Source of the DNA: Roseibium aggregatum | GTDB taxonomy: Bacteria; Pseudomonadota; Alphaproteobacteria; Rhizobiales; Stappiaceae | Direction: 5' to 3' | DNA length: 64,000 bases | Assembly: GCF_017309185.1 (NCBI RefSeq) | Contig: NZ_JAEKJZ010000001.1 | Span: forward strand, 620,001 to 684,000 | In this document: one piece after another, positions 53,061 through 61,606 of the stretch | How the letters are laid out: every line of letters begins with the position of its first letter | Numbering within the stretch: position 1 is the stretch's first letter | Position numbers and translations under genes: made by a program | Notes under the pieces: model-generated | The model's database searches: none | Told to the model about the DNA's origin: nothing | Seen by the model: only the letters and a program-made list of their open reading frames with translations

Positions 53061-53933
53061 ATGTTTGAACAGATCGATATCAATCAGCTCCGTATGGCCT
53101 GCTTCGCGGGCATTTTTCTCGTCATGGCCCTGCTGGAGGCCGGGCTTCCAAGACGCCGCCTGAAGAACGGACGGGTGAAGCGCTGGCCGACCAATTGGGG
53201 CCTTGTGTTGCTGGATTCCCTGCTGGTGCGGCTGATCTTTCCGATCGGCGGCGCCGGCCTGGCGCTGCTGGCCCGGGAGCACGGCTGGGGCCTGTTCGGC
53301 TTGCTGGGCTGGTCGGGCCTCCTTGCGGGCCTGTTCACCTTTATGGCCCTGGATCTGGCCGTCTGGTTTCAGCACCTGGTCTCCCACAAGGTGCCGCTCT
53401 TCTGGCGCATTCACCGGGTGCATCATGCCGACAGCGAGGTTGACGCGACGACGGCACTCCGGTTTCACCCGATCGAAATCCTGCTGTCCTTTGTCTGGAA
53501 AGGGCTGATCATCGTCGCGCTCGGCGGACCGGTCGAGGCGGTCGTCCTGTTCGAAATCGTCCTGAATGCATCCGCCGTCTTCAGCCACGCCAATTTCAGG
53601 ATCCCGCAGGGCCTGGACCGGGTTTTGCGCCTGGCGATCGTGACGCCGGACATGCACCGCATTCACCATTCGGTGCTCCAGCGCGAGACGGATTCCAACT
53701 ACGGCTTTTATCTCTCCGTCTGGGACCGGCTGTTCGGCACCTATGTCGAGGCGCCCGAACAGGGCCACGAAGCCATGGAGATCGGTCTCGGCCCCTCGCT
53801 GACGCCCCGCGCCCATTCCTTCGCCTTCAGCCTGTCCATTCCGTTTTTGAAGTCCGCACCTCGGCGAGCCGCCGTTGAGCAGGAACGGACGTCCAGGCCG
53901 GGACAGGGGGCTTTTGATAAAATACAAGGCTGA
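53061..53933 (+). CDS. Fatty acid hydroxylase / sterol desaturase family protein
   Basis: 290 residues from ATG 53061. Five hydrophobic segments and the di-iron histidine clusters: WFQHLVSHKVPLFWR, HRVHHADSEVDATTALRFHP and DMHRIHHSVLQRETDSNYGF. Members insert hydroxyl groups or double bonds into lipids using O2; bacterial ones modify carotenoids, hopanoids or fatty acids. The target is unknown. The C-terminal tail is Arg/Gln-rich. The gene is followed by a mosaic palindromic repeat. Confidence 0.88.
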   Translation: MFEQIDINQLRMACFAGIFLVMALLEAGLPRRRLKNGRVKRWPTNWGLVLLDSLLVRLIFPIGGAGLALLAREHGWGLFGLLGWSGLLAGLFTFMALDLAVWFQHLVSHKVPLFWRIHRVHHADSEVDATTALRFHPIEILLSFVWKGLIIVALGGPVEAVVLFEIVLNASAVFSHANFRIPQGLDRVLRLAIVTPDMHRIHHSVLQRETDSNYGFYLSVWDRLFGTYVEAPEQGHEAMEIGLGPSLTPRAHSFAFSLSIPFLKSAPRRAAVEQERTSRPGQGAFDKIQG

Positions 53934-53998
53934 CTGCGGTGTTGCGTCTCCCTCAGGGCGGTGCAATCGCGTTTGAGCAGAAACGGTGGCCACAAGTT

Positions 53999-54139
53999 CC
54001 AGGTTACCTCTCCCTGGGGGAGAGGTCGGCGCATCGCGCCGGGTGAGGGGGCAGACCTCTCAGGGATGCGGAGGCGTTTGCCCCCTCACCCTAACCCTCT
54101 CCCATTGGGAGAGGGGACGTCCCAATCTCTCAAACCTGG
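53999..54139. repeat. Mosaic palindromic element, type A
   Basis: Outer repeats CCAGGTT (53999-54005) and AACCTGG (54133-54139) bound the element. Inside are a 9-bp hairpin (54006-54014 with 54018-54026), a 12-bp central stem (GGGTGAGGGGGC 54041-54052 with 54080-54091), and a third hairpin CCCTCTCCCA/TTGGGAGAGGG near 54094-54115. It encodes nothing. The look is that of interspersed palindromic repeats known from many alphaproteobacterial genomes. Confidence 0.75.
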
Positions 54140-54157
54140 ATTAAATCTCTCCCGGAC

Positions 54158-54997
54158 TCAGTAAAAGCTCATCGGGAAATAGCGCAGGTAGAGCTCGCGG
54201 TAGATGCCCTTTTGCTGCAATTGCCGCAGCGCGTAGTTGAGGGCGGCGGCCCGTTCCGGATCGTCCGGCCGTGTGGCGATCGCCAGCCCCTCGTTGAAAT
54301 AGTCCGGCTCCAGCCACGGACCGCCGGCAAAGACACAGCAGCCGTCGGCCGCCTGGCTCGGCAGCCAGAAGGACAGGCTCAGGCCGTCGCCGAAATGGGC
54401 ATCCGCCGGGCCGGATTTCACCGCCTCGCGGGCCTCCGTTTCCGTGTCCAGGCTCAGGATGTTCGCCTTGGGCCAGAAGCGCTGCGCGAAGGCTTCGTAG
54501 CGCGTTCCGGCGACAACGGCGATGGCGACACCGTCCAGCCTCTGCTCGTCGAACGTCTCCGCCCGGTCGGCCGGCACGATGAACCGGGCGGGCAGCTTCA
54601 GGTAGTCCTCGGTGAAATTGAGGTCTTGCGCGGCCGGCAGGTTGCGCGACAGTCCGGAAATGATCGCATCGCCTTCCTCTTCGTCGAGGGCCGCCAGAAG
54701 CACATCGAAATTCTTGATGCGCAGCGCGCAGGAACTGCCGAGTTCCTGACAGAGCGCGCGGGCGAGATCGACGTTGAAGCCGGTGAGCCGCCCTTGCGGA
54801 TCGCGGAACACGAAGGGCGGATAACCGTCACTGGCCAGAAACTGGATCTTGTCCGGCACGCTCGCGGGCCGGTCGTTGACGGCCTTCGGGTCCCAGAAAT
54901 TGGGCACACGCACCTGCTGGTCCTGGGCCGCCAGGGGCCCGCAAAGCACGGTCAGGCAGAAACCGAAAAAGAGAGGAAGGGCCGATGCTTTTTTCAC
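54158..54997 (-). CDS. Periplasmic amino-acid-type solute-binding protein (SBP family 3)
   Basis: 279 residues. A signal peptide (LPLFFGFCLTVLCGPLAAQ) and an SBP_bac_3 fold: FLASDGYPPFVFRDPQGRLTGFNVDLARALC, GDAIISGLSRN, LDGVAIAVVAGTRYEAF and EGLAIATRPDD. No permease or ATPase gene adjoins it, so it may act as an orphan sensor-type or shared-component protein, for instance serving a transporter encoded elsewhere. The ligand is probably a polar amino acid. Confidence 0.85.
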   Translation of the reverse strand: MKKASALPLFFGFCLTVLCGPLAAQDQQVRVPNFWDPKAVNDRPASVPDKIQFLASDGYPPFVFRDPQGRLTGFNVDLARALCQELGSSCALRIKNFDVLLAALDEEEGDAIISGLSRNLPAAQDLNFTEDYLKLPARFIVPADRAETFDEQRLDGVAIAVVAGTRYEAFAQRFWPKANILSLDTETEAREAVKSGPADAHFGDGLSLSFWLPSQAADGCCVFAGGPWLEPDYFNEGLAIATRPDDPERAAALNYALRQLQQKGIYRELYLRYFPMSFY

Positions 54998-55244
54998 GAA
55001 AGATCCCGGGAACGCTTTTGACGGCTACACAGTGCCGGTGTCTTCCTTCATTGCATCGGCGGACCGGCTTGTCCACCGTCGCGCGATTTCGTCCCCAAAA
55101 GGCCTGCCTCAACGAACACCCGGATCGACGAGGGGCTGAGCTGTCCGCGCAACGGTGCTTGTCATTTTGACTCATGTCACGGAAAGATTGGGTCCGTATC
55201 CTAGAATGGGTTGTCCCCCGGTCCGGAAAGCAAGGAGTGAACGA

Positions 55245-55529
55245 ATGTCCGCGCGATTGTTCTTTCTCGGGGCCTCGGTGGCCGCGACGGGGCTCCTGCT
55301 GGTGCCCGGCGTCGGCGCGGCGGTGGCGCGGGCCGGACGGCCGGTCATGCGCGCGGCCATGAAGACCGGCTACACCGCCTATCACGAGTTCCGCAGGGCC
55401 GGCGCCGAAGCCTACGAGCATTTCGAGGACGTCGCCGCCGAAGTGCACGCCGAACTGTATCCCGACGACGATATCGAAGCCGATGCCGGGCCGGGTCCCG
55501 GTGCGATGGAAGCGGCGGGCGATGACTGA
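55245..55529 (+). CDS. Small protein of DUF5132 type
   Basis: 94 residues from ATG 55245, with AAGGAG before it. An N-terminal hydrophobic helix (FFLGASVAATGLLLVPGVGA) is followed by an amphipathic acidic helix (AYHEFRRAGAEAYEHFEDVA) and an acidic tail. The pattern fits DUF5132, small membrane-associated proteins often found beside HMA_2-domain proteins and P-type ATPases. Overlaps the next gene by eight bases, so the two are translated together. Confidence 0.6.
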   Translation: MSARLFFLGASVAATGLLLVPGVGAAVARAGRPVMRAAMKTGYTAYHEFRRAGAEAYEHFEDVAAEVHAELYPDDDIEADAGPGPGAMEAAGDD

Positions 55530-56013
55530 GGCACAGGGCACTTCGGCGGAAATCGCCCGGGTCCATCTGGCACACGCGACCGACGGGCGGGCGCGGCTGA
55601 GACTGACCGGCAGGATTTCCCCGGAGCACCTGGCCGGTCTTTGCGAGCGTCTGGCGCATCTGCCGGGCGTGACGCGGTGTCTCGGACGGCCGAACACCGG
55701 CAGCCTGATCGTCGAGGCGCGCCTTAAAAAGGCGGAGCTGACGGCGATGCTGAAGGAAAGTGGTATTGTCGAATTCGTGCCGCACGGTGCGATGCCGCCG
55801 ATGGGACTGGCCCTGCGCTTCGGTCTCCTGCGCACCGATCAGGAAATCGCCTCGCGCAGCGGCGGCCAGTTCAGCCTGCACACGGCCTTCGCGACAATCC
55901 TCCTGATCGGCGCCGCGGTCCAGCTCGCCCGGGGCCGCATCGCCGGCCCCGCCTTGACCCTGCTCTTCAACGCCCTGTCGCTTCTCGAAACCGCCGACCC
56001 GAAAGAGCGGTAG
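55522..56013 (+). CDS. HMA_2-domain protein
   Basis: 163 residues. The first 85 form a ferredoxin-like HMA_2 fold (VHLAHATDGRARLRLTGRIS, LPGVTRCLGRPNTGSLIVEA) that lacks the CxxC metal motif of classical HMA domains. The second half has one or two hydrophobic segments (FATILLIGAAVQLARG, IAGPALTLLFNALSLL). ATG 55522 sits inside the upstream gene. By association with P-type ATPases a role in cation handling is inferred; no metal ligand is visible. Confidence 0.65.
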   Translation: MTEAQGTSAEIARVHLAHATDGRARLRLTGRISPEHLAGLCERLAHLPGVTRCLGRPNTGSLIVEARLKKAELTAMLKESGIVEFVPHGAMPPMGLALRFGLLRTDQEIASRSGGQFSLHTAFATILLIGAAVQLARGRIAGPALTLLFNALSLLETADPKER

Positions 56014-56126
56014 CAGCTTCTCGCAAAGTCAGGCGGTCCTCAGGCCACCCGCGCAACGCTCCACCATGGCTTGACCCGGACTGTCCGGCTGAGAACAAAC
56101 GACTCTTTTTCTCTTGAGCATCGCCC

Positions 56127-56291
56127 CTTGCGCCCGTCTCCCCCCTTGCGGGGGAGATGTCAGCTTTCGCTGACAGTGGGGGGTATCAGCCTCTCGTAAC
56201 GCATTCCTCTTTTTGAGTTCCCGCACCGCTGCAGCCCCCCCTCTGTCCGTTTCACGGACATCTCCCCCGCAAGGGGGGAGAAGGGCGCAAG
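56127..56291. repeat. Mosaic palindromic element, type B (35-bp arms)
   Basis: Left arm 56127-56161 (starts CTTGCGCCCG) and right arm 56257-56291 are complementary at 34 of 35 positions. Between them are a GTCAG-TTTCG-type hairpin (56159-56174) and a TGTCC/GGACA hairpin (56244-56260). The 165-base unit is non-coding and lies between convergent genes. Confidence 0.8.
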
Positions 56292-56370
56292 TGGCAAAGC
56301 CGTACCTGGTCTGAAAGCGGTTATACCCGGCGGTGGGAATGCCTTTTCAAGGCGGAGGAGTGACAGCGCC

Positions 56371-57282
56371 TCAGCGAAGCTTGATGCGCGCCAGAAGCCC
56401 CAGGTGATCCGATCCCATGAAGGGGCGCGTTTCGACCGAACCCGTGGTGCCTTCGGGAACGAGTACGTTGTCGATCGGCAAGGGCAGCAGCCAGCTCCCC
56501 CACTTGTAGGAGTTTCGCGTTCTTCCCAGTATCTCGTTGCCCGCGGCGCTTCTGATTTTCCGGACGCTTCCTCCCCAGGGCACCATGTTGAAATCGCCGG
56601 AGACGATGACCGGGCCGTCCAGCTGGCCGATCCGCCGGGCAACTTGCGAGCTCTGCCGGAACTGGCGGTTCGGAAACGGCCATTCCAGGTGCAGCGAGAC
56701 GATCCAGATCCGGCGGCCGTCCGGGAGTAGAACCTGCACTCCGGCGAGCCCCCCTCCGGGCAGGCAGAACTCGGACCCCGCGACCGTCGTCAGGGACGTG
56801 AGGATGGCCACCTCCTGTTGCGGCCGGAACGCGCACGATAGGACAAAGGAATAATGGTCGAACAGCCTGGCCATGAACCGGCGATTGTGGTCCGAGACCT
56901 CCTGAAGGGTCACGACCTGGGCGGAGGACAGGATGATATCGTCCGCCAGCGGGTACCTCGGCCAGGCCTTTGAGAGCAGGTTCTTCTGGTAAAGCGTCAG
57001 GCACTGACCGCCACAGGAAGACGCCTCCGCGCGCAGGAAACCGGAGGCAACGGACGCAGCCGCGATTGCCGAGACGATCAGCGAGAAAAGCGCGGCGCGC
57101 CGGCATTTCAGAGCCCAAAGCGCGATGGCTGCCGGGACAAGCAACAGCGCGGCAAGCGGACGAATAACCGCCAGAGAGTCCCCCGGCGGAAACACGCGCC
57201 CCGTCATCCCAATCAGGATCGCCGCTCCAAGGACGATGGCCGAGGTCAGCACGGCGGTTCTGACGATCCTGGTGTGTGCCAT
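56371..57282 (-). CDS. Membrane-anchored endonuclease/exonuclease/phosphatase-family protein
   Basis: 303 residues from ATG 57282. Three N-terminal hydrophobic helices (about 5-90) precede an EEP domain: VVTLQEVSDHN (catalytic Glu), VSLHLEWP, VSGDFNMVPW (metal-binding Asp/Asn) and the final GSDHLGLLA. This matches the YafD-like group, whose enzymatic target is unclear; either a nucleic acid or a lipid phosphate is possible. The catalytic domain should face the periplasm or cytoplasm depending on helix number. Last conserved gene before the A/T-rich island. Confidence 0.85.
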   Translation of the reverse strand: MAHTRIVRTAVLTSAIVLGAAILIGMTGRVFPPGDSLAVIRPLAALLLVPAAIALWALKCRRAALFSLIVSAIAAASVASGFLRAEASSCGGQCLTLYQKNLLSKAWPRYPLADDIILSSAQVVTLQEVSDHNRRFMARLFDHYSFVLSCAFRPQQEVAILTSLTTVAGSEFCLPGGGLAGVQVLLPDGRRIWIVSLHLEWPFPNRQFRQSSQVARRIGQLDGPVIVSGDFNMVPWGGSVRKIRSAAGNEILGRTRNSYKWGSWLLPLPIDNVLVPEGTTGSVETRPFMGSDHLGLLARIKLR

Positions 57283-57724
57283 TCCAACTCTGTTGTTAAA
57301 ACCCGCATCCACATGTGTTTTGGGTGTTTCAAGAGACGATATAAACCTAATACCTGAAACACGCGTCAACTGTCAGGTAAATAGCTGAGCAACAACGACT
57401 GGGGGCAAAAAGAGAACCTTTCATCCACTGAACACCGGAGTCGGCTCCGGGGGTGAATCCGACCGTCAATTTGAGCGAAGCTAGTATCCGTTTTGCTAAT
57501 CTTGTACCTCGAAGCTGTTGGTCGGTAGCTGGCGCCGAAACTGATGGGCCGGCCCAAGACTAAGCTGCCAGTCTACTTCGCGTCTCCATTTCGGTCGGTC
57601 GCAGACTCACAATCTGATCGAGAATGCTGACTTTCGTTGCGATCAGACCAAAACTGGAATCAGCCTGGCATAGAGATCGAAAATCTCGGTCAGTTCGTGC
57701 GTCAAAGGTCCGAATTTCGACACA
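57283..57724. other. Left flank of the A/T-rich island
   Basis: 442 bases with no accepted gene. Composition changes from the GC-rich style of the chromosome to visibly more A/T near 57290-57370. I saw no tRNA, integrase or direct repeat that would mark an insertion junction. Confidence 0.4.
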
Positions 57725-58471
57725 ATGTGCCCAAACAACTTGATTGAGAATATGTCTAGTGGCAACTTTATCGAGAAAGAGTTCTATTTGGAAAGTATCC
57801 GATTAGTCGTTGAATTTCCAAAGGCGAAAGTCATGGTGAATTTTCTAGGGTTGTTGTTGGCGGGCGCTTCGATCGGTTGGGTTGTGGGGCTCTCGAGTTC
57901 GCCTGTGGTTGGTGCCGTTCTCAGTACGGTCATGGCAGCAGTTGTCTCTGCGATTTCTCTGTTTCCCAAAATCAACAATTTAAAGGACAAACAACAAACT
58001 CAGGAGCCCAGAACTAATACGTGTGCGGGCCAACAGCGGAGAATTTCTTGGGTTTGCTTTTTCATCGTTGGTATTGCCGTCGGCGCAACCGGTGGTCTAT
58101 CTGCACGCCTTCATAACCTGCTTGGTCCTCAGTTCGAGAGCTACTTGCATGGTATCAATGAAGAACTGAAATATTGGTCCAAACTCGGAGTAGCGAAAGA
58201 ATCGGTAGTCCAAGATCTATACTCAAAGTATCTCGGTGAAATCTCGCGGGTTCGCCAGGAAAAGTGGAAAAGTGGTGGGCTTCAATCTGTAGAGTCAACT
58301 GGATTTTGTGACAAAGTCGCAACTCTGAATCGGGAATCTGAAAGCTATTCGGATGACATTCGGAACCAGATTCTCGCGTCAAACGTCCTAGGACTAAAGG
58401 CAATTCGGAACGACGTGAGCGACGAAAAAATTGTTTTGGCTATCCAGGAGATTTGCAATGAAAATGATTAA
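57725..58471 (+). CDS. Membrane protein of unknown function, partner of the trypsin-ankyrin protein
   Basis: 248 residues with three likely membrane helices (about 36-55, 62-84 and 107-127) and a charged helical domain of about 120 residues at the C-terminus. I know of no family. A/T-rich codons differ from the flanking genes, suggesting transfer. The end overlaps the next gene by 14 bases and contains its ribosome-binding site (AGGAG at 58446), so both are translated as a unit. ATG 57752 is an alternative start; neither has a good ribosome-binding site. Confidence 0.6.
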   Translation: MCPNNLIENMSSGNFIEKEFYLESIRLVVEFPKAKVMVNFLGLLLAGASIGWVVGLSSSPVVGAVLSTVMAAVVSAISLFPKINNLKDKQQTQEPRTNTCAGQQRRISWVCFFIVGIAVGATGGLSARLHNLLGPQFESYLHGINEELKYWSKLGVAKESVVQDLYSKYLGEISRVRQEKWKSGGLQSVESTGFCDKVATLNRESESYSDDIRNQILASNVLGLKAIRNDVSDEKIVLAIQEICNEND

Positions 58472-61097
58472 AGTCAGGACTTTTTTTCTGAGTTCTGCCT
58501 GCTTGCTGATCATGGCTGTTTCCGCTGTTGCATCCAACTCCACTACCAATGTTTTTCGGATGTATGCGACAGGCTGCGGTGCAAGGGGGGGGCAAGAGAG
58601 ACAGTTCAATGGGTTCAAAGTGTTGGGAGTCAAAGGGATAGTAACAGTTCTCCACGGGATTACCAACTGCCAGAACTATACTGCGTTCAACTCGGATGGC
58701 TCTTGGGAAATTAAGCCCGTTCAGTTCAATCTGGCGGCGGACTTGGTGGTTTTAAGTTCAGCTGATTTTGAACGAGATTTTAACGTGACAATTGGCTTTG
58801 AACCGGCGACGGTTAAAGGGGAACAAGATCTTGAAATCCCGGCGTTTCCACCAGACGCGAGGAGGCCATTTCATACCCCTGTTAGAACCGAGAAGGAGGG
58901 AGAACTATTCACAACCTGGAATCAAACCGACTATGCTGCCGAGATTGCAGAACGTGGTGGAAGTCCAGCTACATCGTTGAAAATGATATCGTTTTCCGGG
59001 CGGACCGTGAAAGGACATTCCGGTGCGCCTCTTTTAGATAACAAGGGTCACGTTGTAGCGGTCTTGCAGGGCGGATTGGCTGAAGCTGAACATGGGTTTG
59101 CCGTACAGATAAGCGAGTTGGAGCGACTGGTTGAATTCGACCTCAGTGTCTTTGCCGGAATACGCGATAAGGGTGTCTCGCTCTTTGCACTTGCGGAAGG
59201 GGGCTGGGCAGTTGAGCTGCTCAAAAAGCATGGGGTCGAGCGTACGAACGCCAGCTTTGTGGCGGAAGCAAGAGCTGGAAGAAACGACATTGTTCTTGCC
59301 TTGCTACAGGATGACATCCATCCAGATGCACACCCACCGGGAGGAGAGCGTCCATTAGTAGCCGCGGTATCGGAGGGGCGTGTAACGGTTGCAAGGATTC
59401 TCGTTCAGTACGGCGCCAGCTTGGACGGAGAACAGGGCGGCAACGCGATTTCCAAGGCTTCGGAAGTCCAAGATCTAACCCTTTTTAAAATTGTTGCCGG
59501 GCTGGACAAATCAATTGCGTATTCAGGTTCAGAGGCAGACCTGCGGAACGTTTCGCATCGGGCACTTGAGGTCGCGATATCGTGGGACTTTGCGCCCGGT
59601 ATAACTCAAGTTCTCGCGGAACACCCTGGTTTAGCGCTCGAACCGCTCCCGAACGGGAAATGGCCGCTTCAATTTGCTGCAGAAAGCAAGGCGTCCGATA
59701 GTGCCTCACGATTGGTTGCAGCGGGAGCGAACCAGGAGACAAGGGACGCGATCTTAACCGCAATCAAGGGTGACGACCTTCCGATGGTCGAAGTTCTCCG
59801 GAGATTTTGGAATGATGTTGAGGGCGATTGCAATCTAGTCGGGACGGCTATCAACTATGGCTCGAAAAACGTTTTGAGTGGCGTTTTGGAGGGAAGCAAC
59901 GTTAACGGTCGGGTTTGCGGAGATGATACCCCGCTATTTGCGGCCCTGAAATCGGGCAAATTTCGACTGCTACCTTCAATCCTGGATGCTAGGCCATTCA
60001 TCAGGAATCCGTTCACGGGACAAGTTCCAGATAACCCTTCCCTCGAGATGATAGAGATCGATAACTTGAACCGACGCTTGGTCAGCCAGATGATCAAGAA
60101 TGGTGAGACCAAGAAAGCCATCCTAACAACATTTGGTGGTTTAATGAACCAGCGCCTTCTTATCACTGGCGATCTATTGGCCGATTCTGCCCACGCGTTG
60201 AGGTTGGACTTGGTATCGGCCCTTTTACCTTTTGTAAATGATGGGACGACGTTTTGCTCCGAAGTAAGTGGAGATCGCCCACTCCACGCGACAGTAAAGG
60301 GGTATGTCGACGGCGACAGGTCCGCTGCTTCCCTTGATCGGGCAAAGAAGATAATAACGCTTCTTATTAATGAGTTTCCGGATTACATCGGTAATGACTG
60401 CAACGATGTCTACGCTGAGCAATTTGCGATCTCCACACCAGAATTGCTGACATTTTTGTTGGAGGATAGCAAGCTACGGACTGGTGAATGGAAAAACATG
60501 CTACGTCAAACCTTAGCTTGGGCTGCCTACAATAACGAATTATCGGCAATCGAGTTGTTGCTCGAGTCGGAAGCTGATCTTTGCAAAAAGATCCAACTAC
60601 TGGGATTGCCAGATCGCTCAAGGATCGTGGATGTAACAAATTGGCTGCCTACTGGCTCTGACTATGCGCCGATCCATATTGCCCTAGCAGCCTCCCAGAG
60701 GGACGCATTCATGGTGTTGTGGGATCGATACGTCGAAAGGGTCGAAGAAGAGCATTCTCAACGACGGGACTTCACTTGCACCCGAATTTACGAGAGTCTT
60801 TTGGACACTGCGGCCTGCTCATACAATGTGGAACTCTTGAAAGTTGTTCTGTCACGATCACCCGAAGGCACAGATTTCACGAACTCCCTGTTGCACACTC
60901 CGTACTATTGCTCGGCTTGGCGAAACAAGACAAACGTGATCGATGCACTCAACAATATCGGGCTCGCGGCATCAGGTTCTGTGTTTCGCAAAATCGAGAA
61001 GAACAACCACATCGAACCCGAGACCCTGAACGGGCTGTGCGAGGGGTGGCTAAGCAGGTTGAAGAAGCAAGATTGGTATTCGAAGTGGTGCAATTAA
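58458..61097 (+). CDS. Secreted trypsin-like protease with ankyrin-repeat region
   Basis: 879 residues from ATG 58458 (AGGAG seven bases ahead). Signal peptide TFFLSSACLLIMAVSAVAS. A chymotrypsin-type protease domain follows (about 30-235), with His66 in VTVLHGITN, Asp95 in NLAADLVVLS and Ser188 in KGHSGAPLL giving a complete triad. Residues about 245-880 form an ankyrin-like helical array (AVELLKKHGVERTNASFVAE, PLVAAVSEGRVTVARILVQY, SAIELLLESEADL). Several cysteines suggest disulfides, as expected for a periplasmic protein. The combination is unusual. It is coupled to the membrane protein upstream and to nothing else visible. Confidence 0.75.
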   Translation: MKMIKVRTFFLSSACLLIMAVSAVASNSTTNVFRMYATGCGARGGQERQFNGFKVLGVKGIVTVLHGITNCQNYTAFNSDGSWEIKPVQFNLAADLVVLSSADFERDFNVTIGFEPATVKGEQDLEIPAFPPDARRPFHTPVRTEKEGELFTTWNQTDYAAEIAERGGSPATSLKMISFSGRTVKGHSGAPLLDNKGHVVAVLQGGLAEAEHGFAVQISELERLVEFDLSVFAGIRDKGVSLFALAEGGWAVELLKKHGVERTNASFVAEARAGRNDIVLALLQDDIHPDAHPPGGERPLVAAVSEGRVTVARILVQYGASLDGEQGGNAISKASEVQDLTLFKIVAGLDKSIAYSGSEADLRNVSHRALEVAISWDFAPGITQVLAEHPGLALEPLPNGKWPLQFAAESKASDSASRLVAAGANQETRDAILTAIKGDDLPMVEVLRRFWNDVEGDCNLVGTAINYGSKNVLSGVLEGSNVNGRVCGDDTPLFAALKSGKFRLLPSILDARPFIRNPFTGQVPDNPSLEMIEIDNLNRRLVSQMIKNGETKKAILTTFGGLMNQRLLITGDLLADSAHALRLDLVSALLPFVNDGTTFCSEVSGDRPLHATVKGYVDGDRSAASLDRAKKIITLLINEFPDYIGNDCNDVYAEQFAISTPELLTFLLEDSKLRTGEWKNMLRQTLAWAAYNNELSAIELLLESEADLCKKIQLLGLPDRSRIVDVTNWLPTGSDYAPIHIALAASQRDAFMVLWDRYVERVEEEHSQRRDFTCTRIYESLLDTAACSYNVELLKVVLSRSPEGTDFTNSLLHTPYYCSAWRNKTNVIDALNNIGLAASGSVFRKIEKNNHIEPETLNGLCEGWLSRLKKQDWYSKWCN

Positions 61098-61606
61098 GAG
61101 GGAACCTATCCCGTGAGGCTTTTGGTTCCGTTTCGCTAATTGAATGCATTTTCGCCACCACGGCAACCGCGCAAGGTGTGGCAAGAGACCTCAATGAGCT
61201 TGATCACCGAATTAGCAGTTTTCTTGAACCTGTCGAGAAGATCGATTGCTGTGCATCGGGAGGGTGATAATGAGTGTTGTCCGCTCGCGTCTGCGCCAGT
61301 TTAAGGTCGCTGCCCTGCAGAGCGAGAGACGTCGTATCTGGCGGAAGAGTGCTCGTCTGGTAGGAGACTGACAGGTCGATCCGACGTCTGCTTTCCGAGG
61401 TTTCACGGTCGAAAGCTGAAGGTCGCCTAGCGGCCCCATTCCAAAAGTTTCCTCAAAGCGCAGCTGCAGCCGATTCTGTTTTCCATAGCACCAAATTGAC
61501 TGTCCTGAAAACATCTCTTTCTTCGTATAGCAGCGCGAGGGTCGAATGTTGGTGACACATTCAAGCTTGAGGCCGAGCCAACACCCGGGCCTTTCTCACC
61601 ACCCCG
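61098..61606. other. Right flank of the A/T-rich island
   Basis: No complete gene. In the +2 frame, 61087-61267 reads ...SLIECIFATTATAQGVARDL and NELDHRISSFLEPVEK before a stop, a helical pattern faintly like the C-terminal end of an alphaproteobacterial chemoreceptor. It could be the remnant of a deleted gene. The rest to 61606 returns to high GC. Confidence 0.3.

Noticed and set aside
53999..56291. CRISPR array or insertion sequence
   Set aside because: The repeats are two different single palindromes, without regular spacers and without a transposase ORF.
57283..61606. Prophage or integrative element
   Set aside because: No integrase, phage structural gene, tRNA or flanking direct repeat could be seen; only composition suggests transfer.
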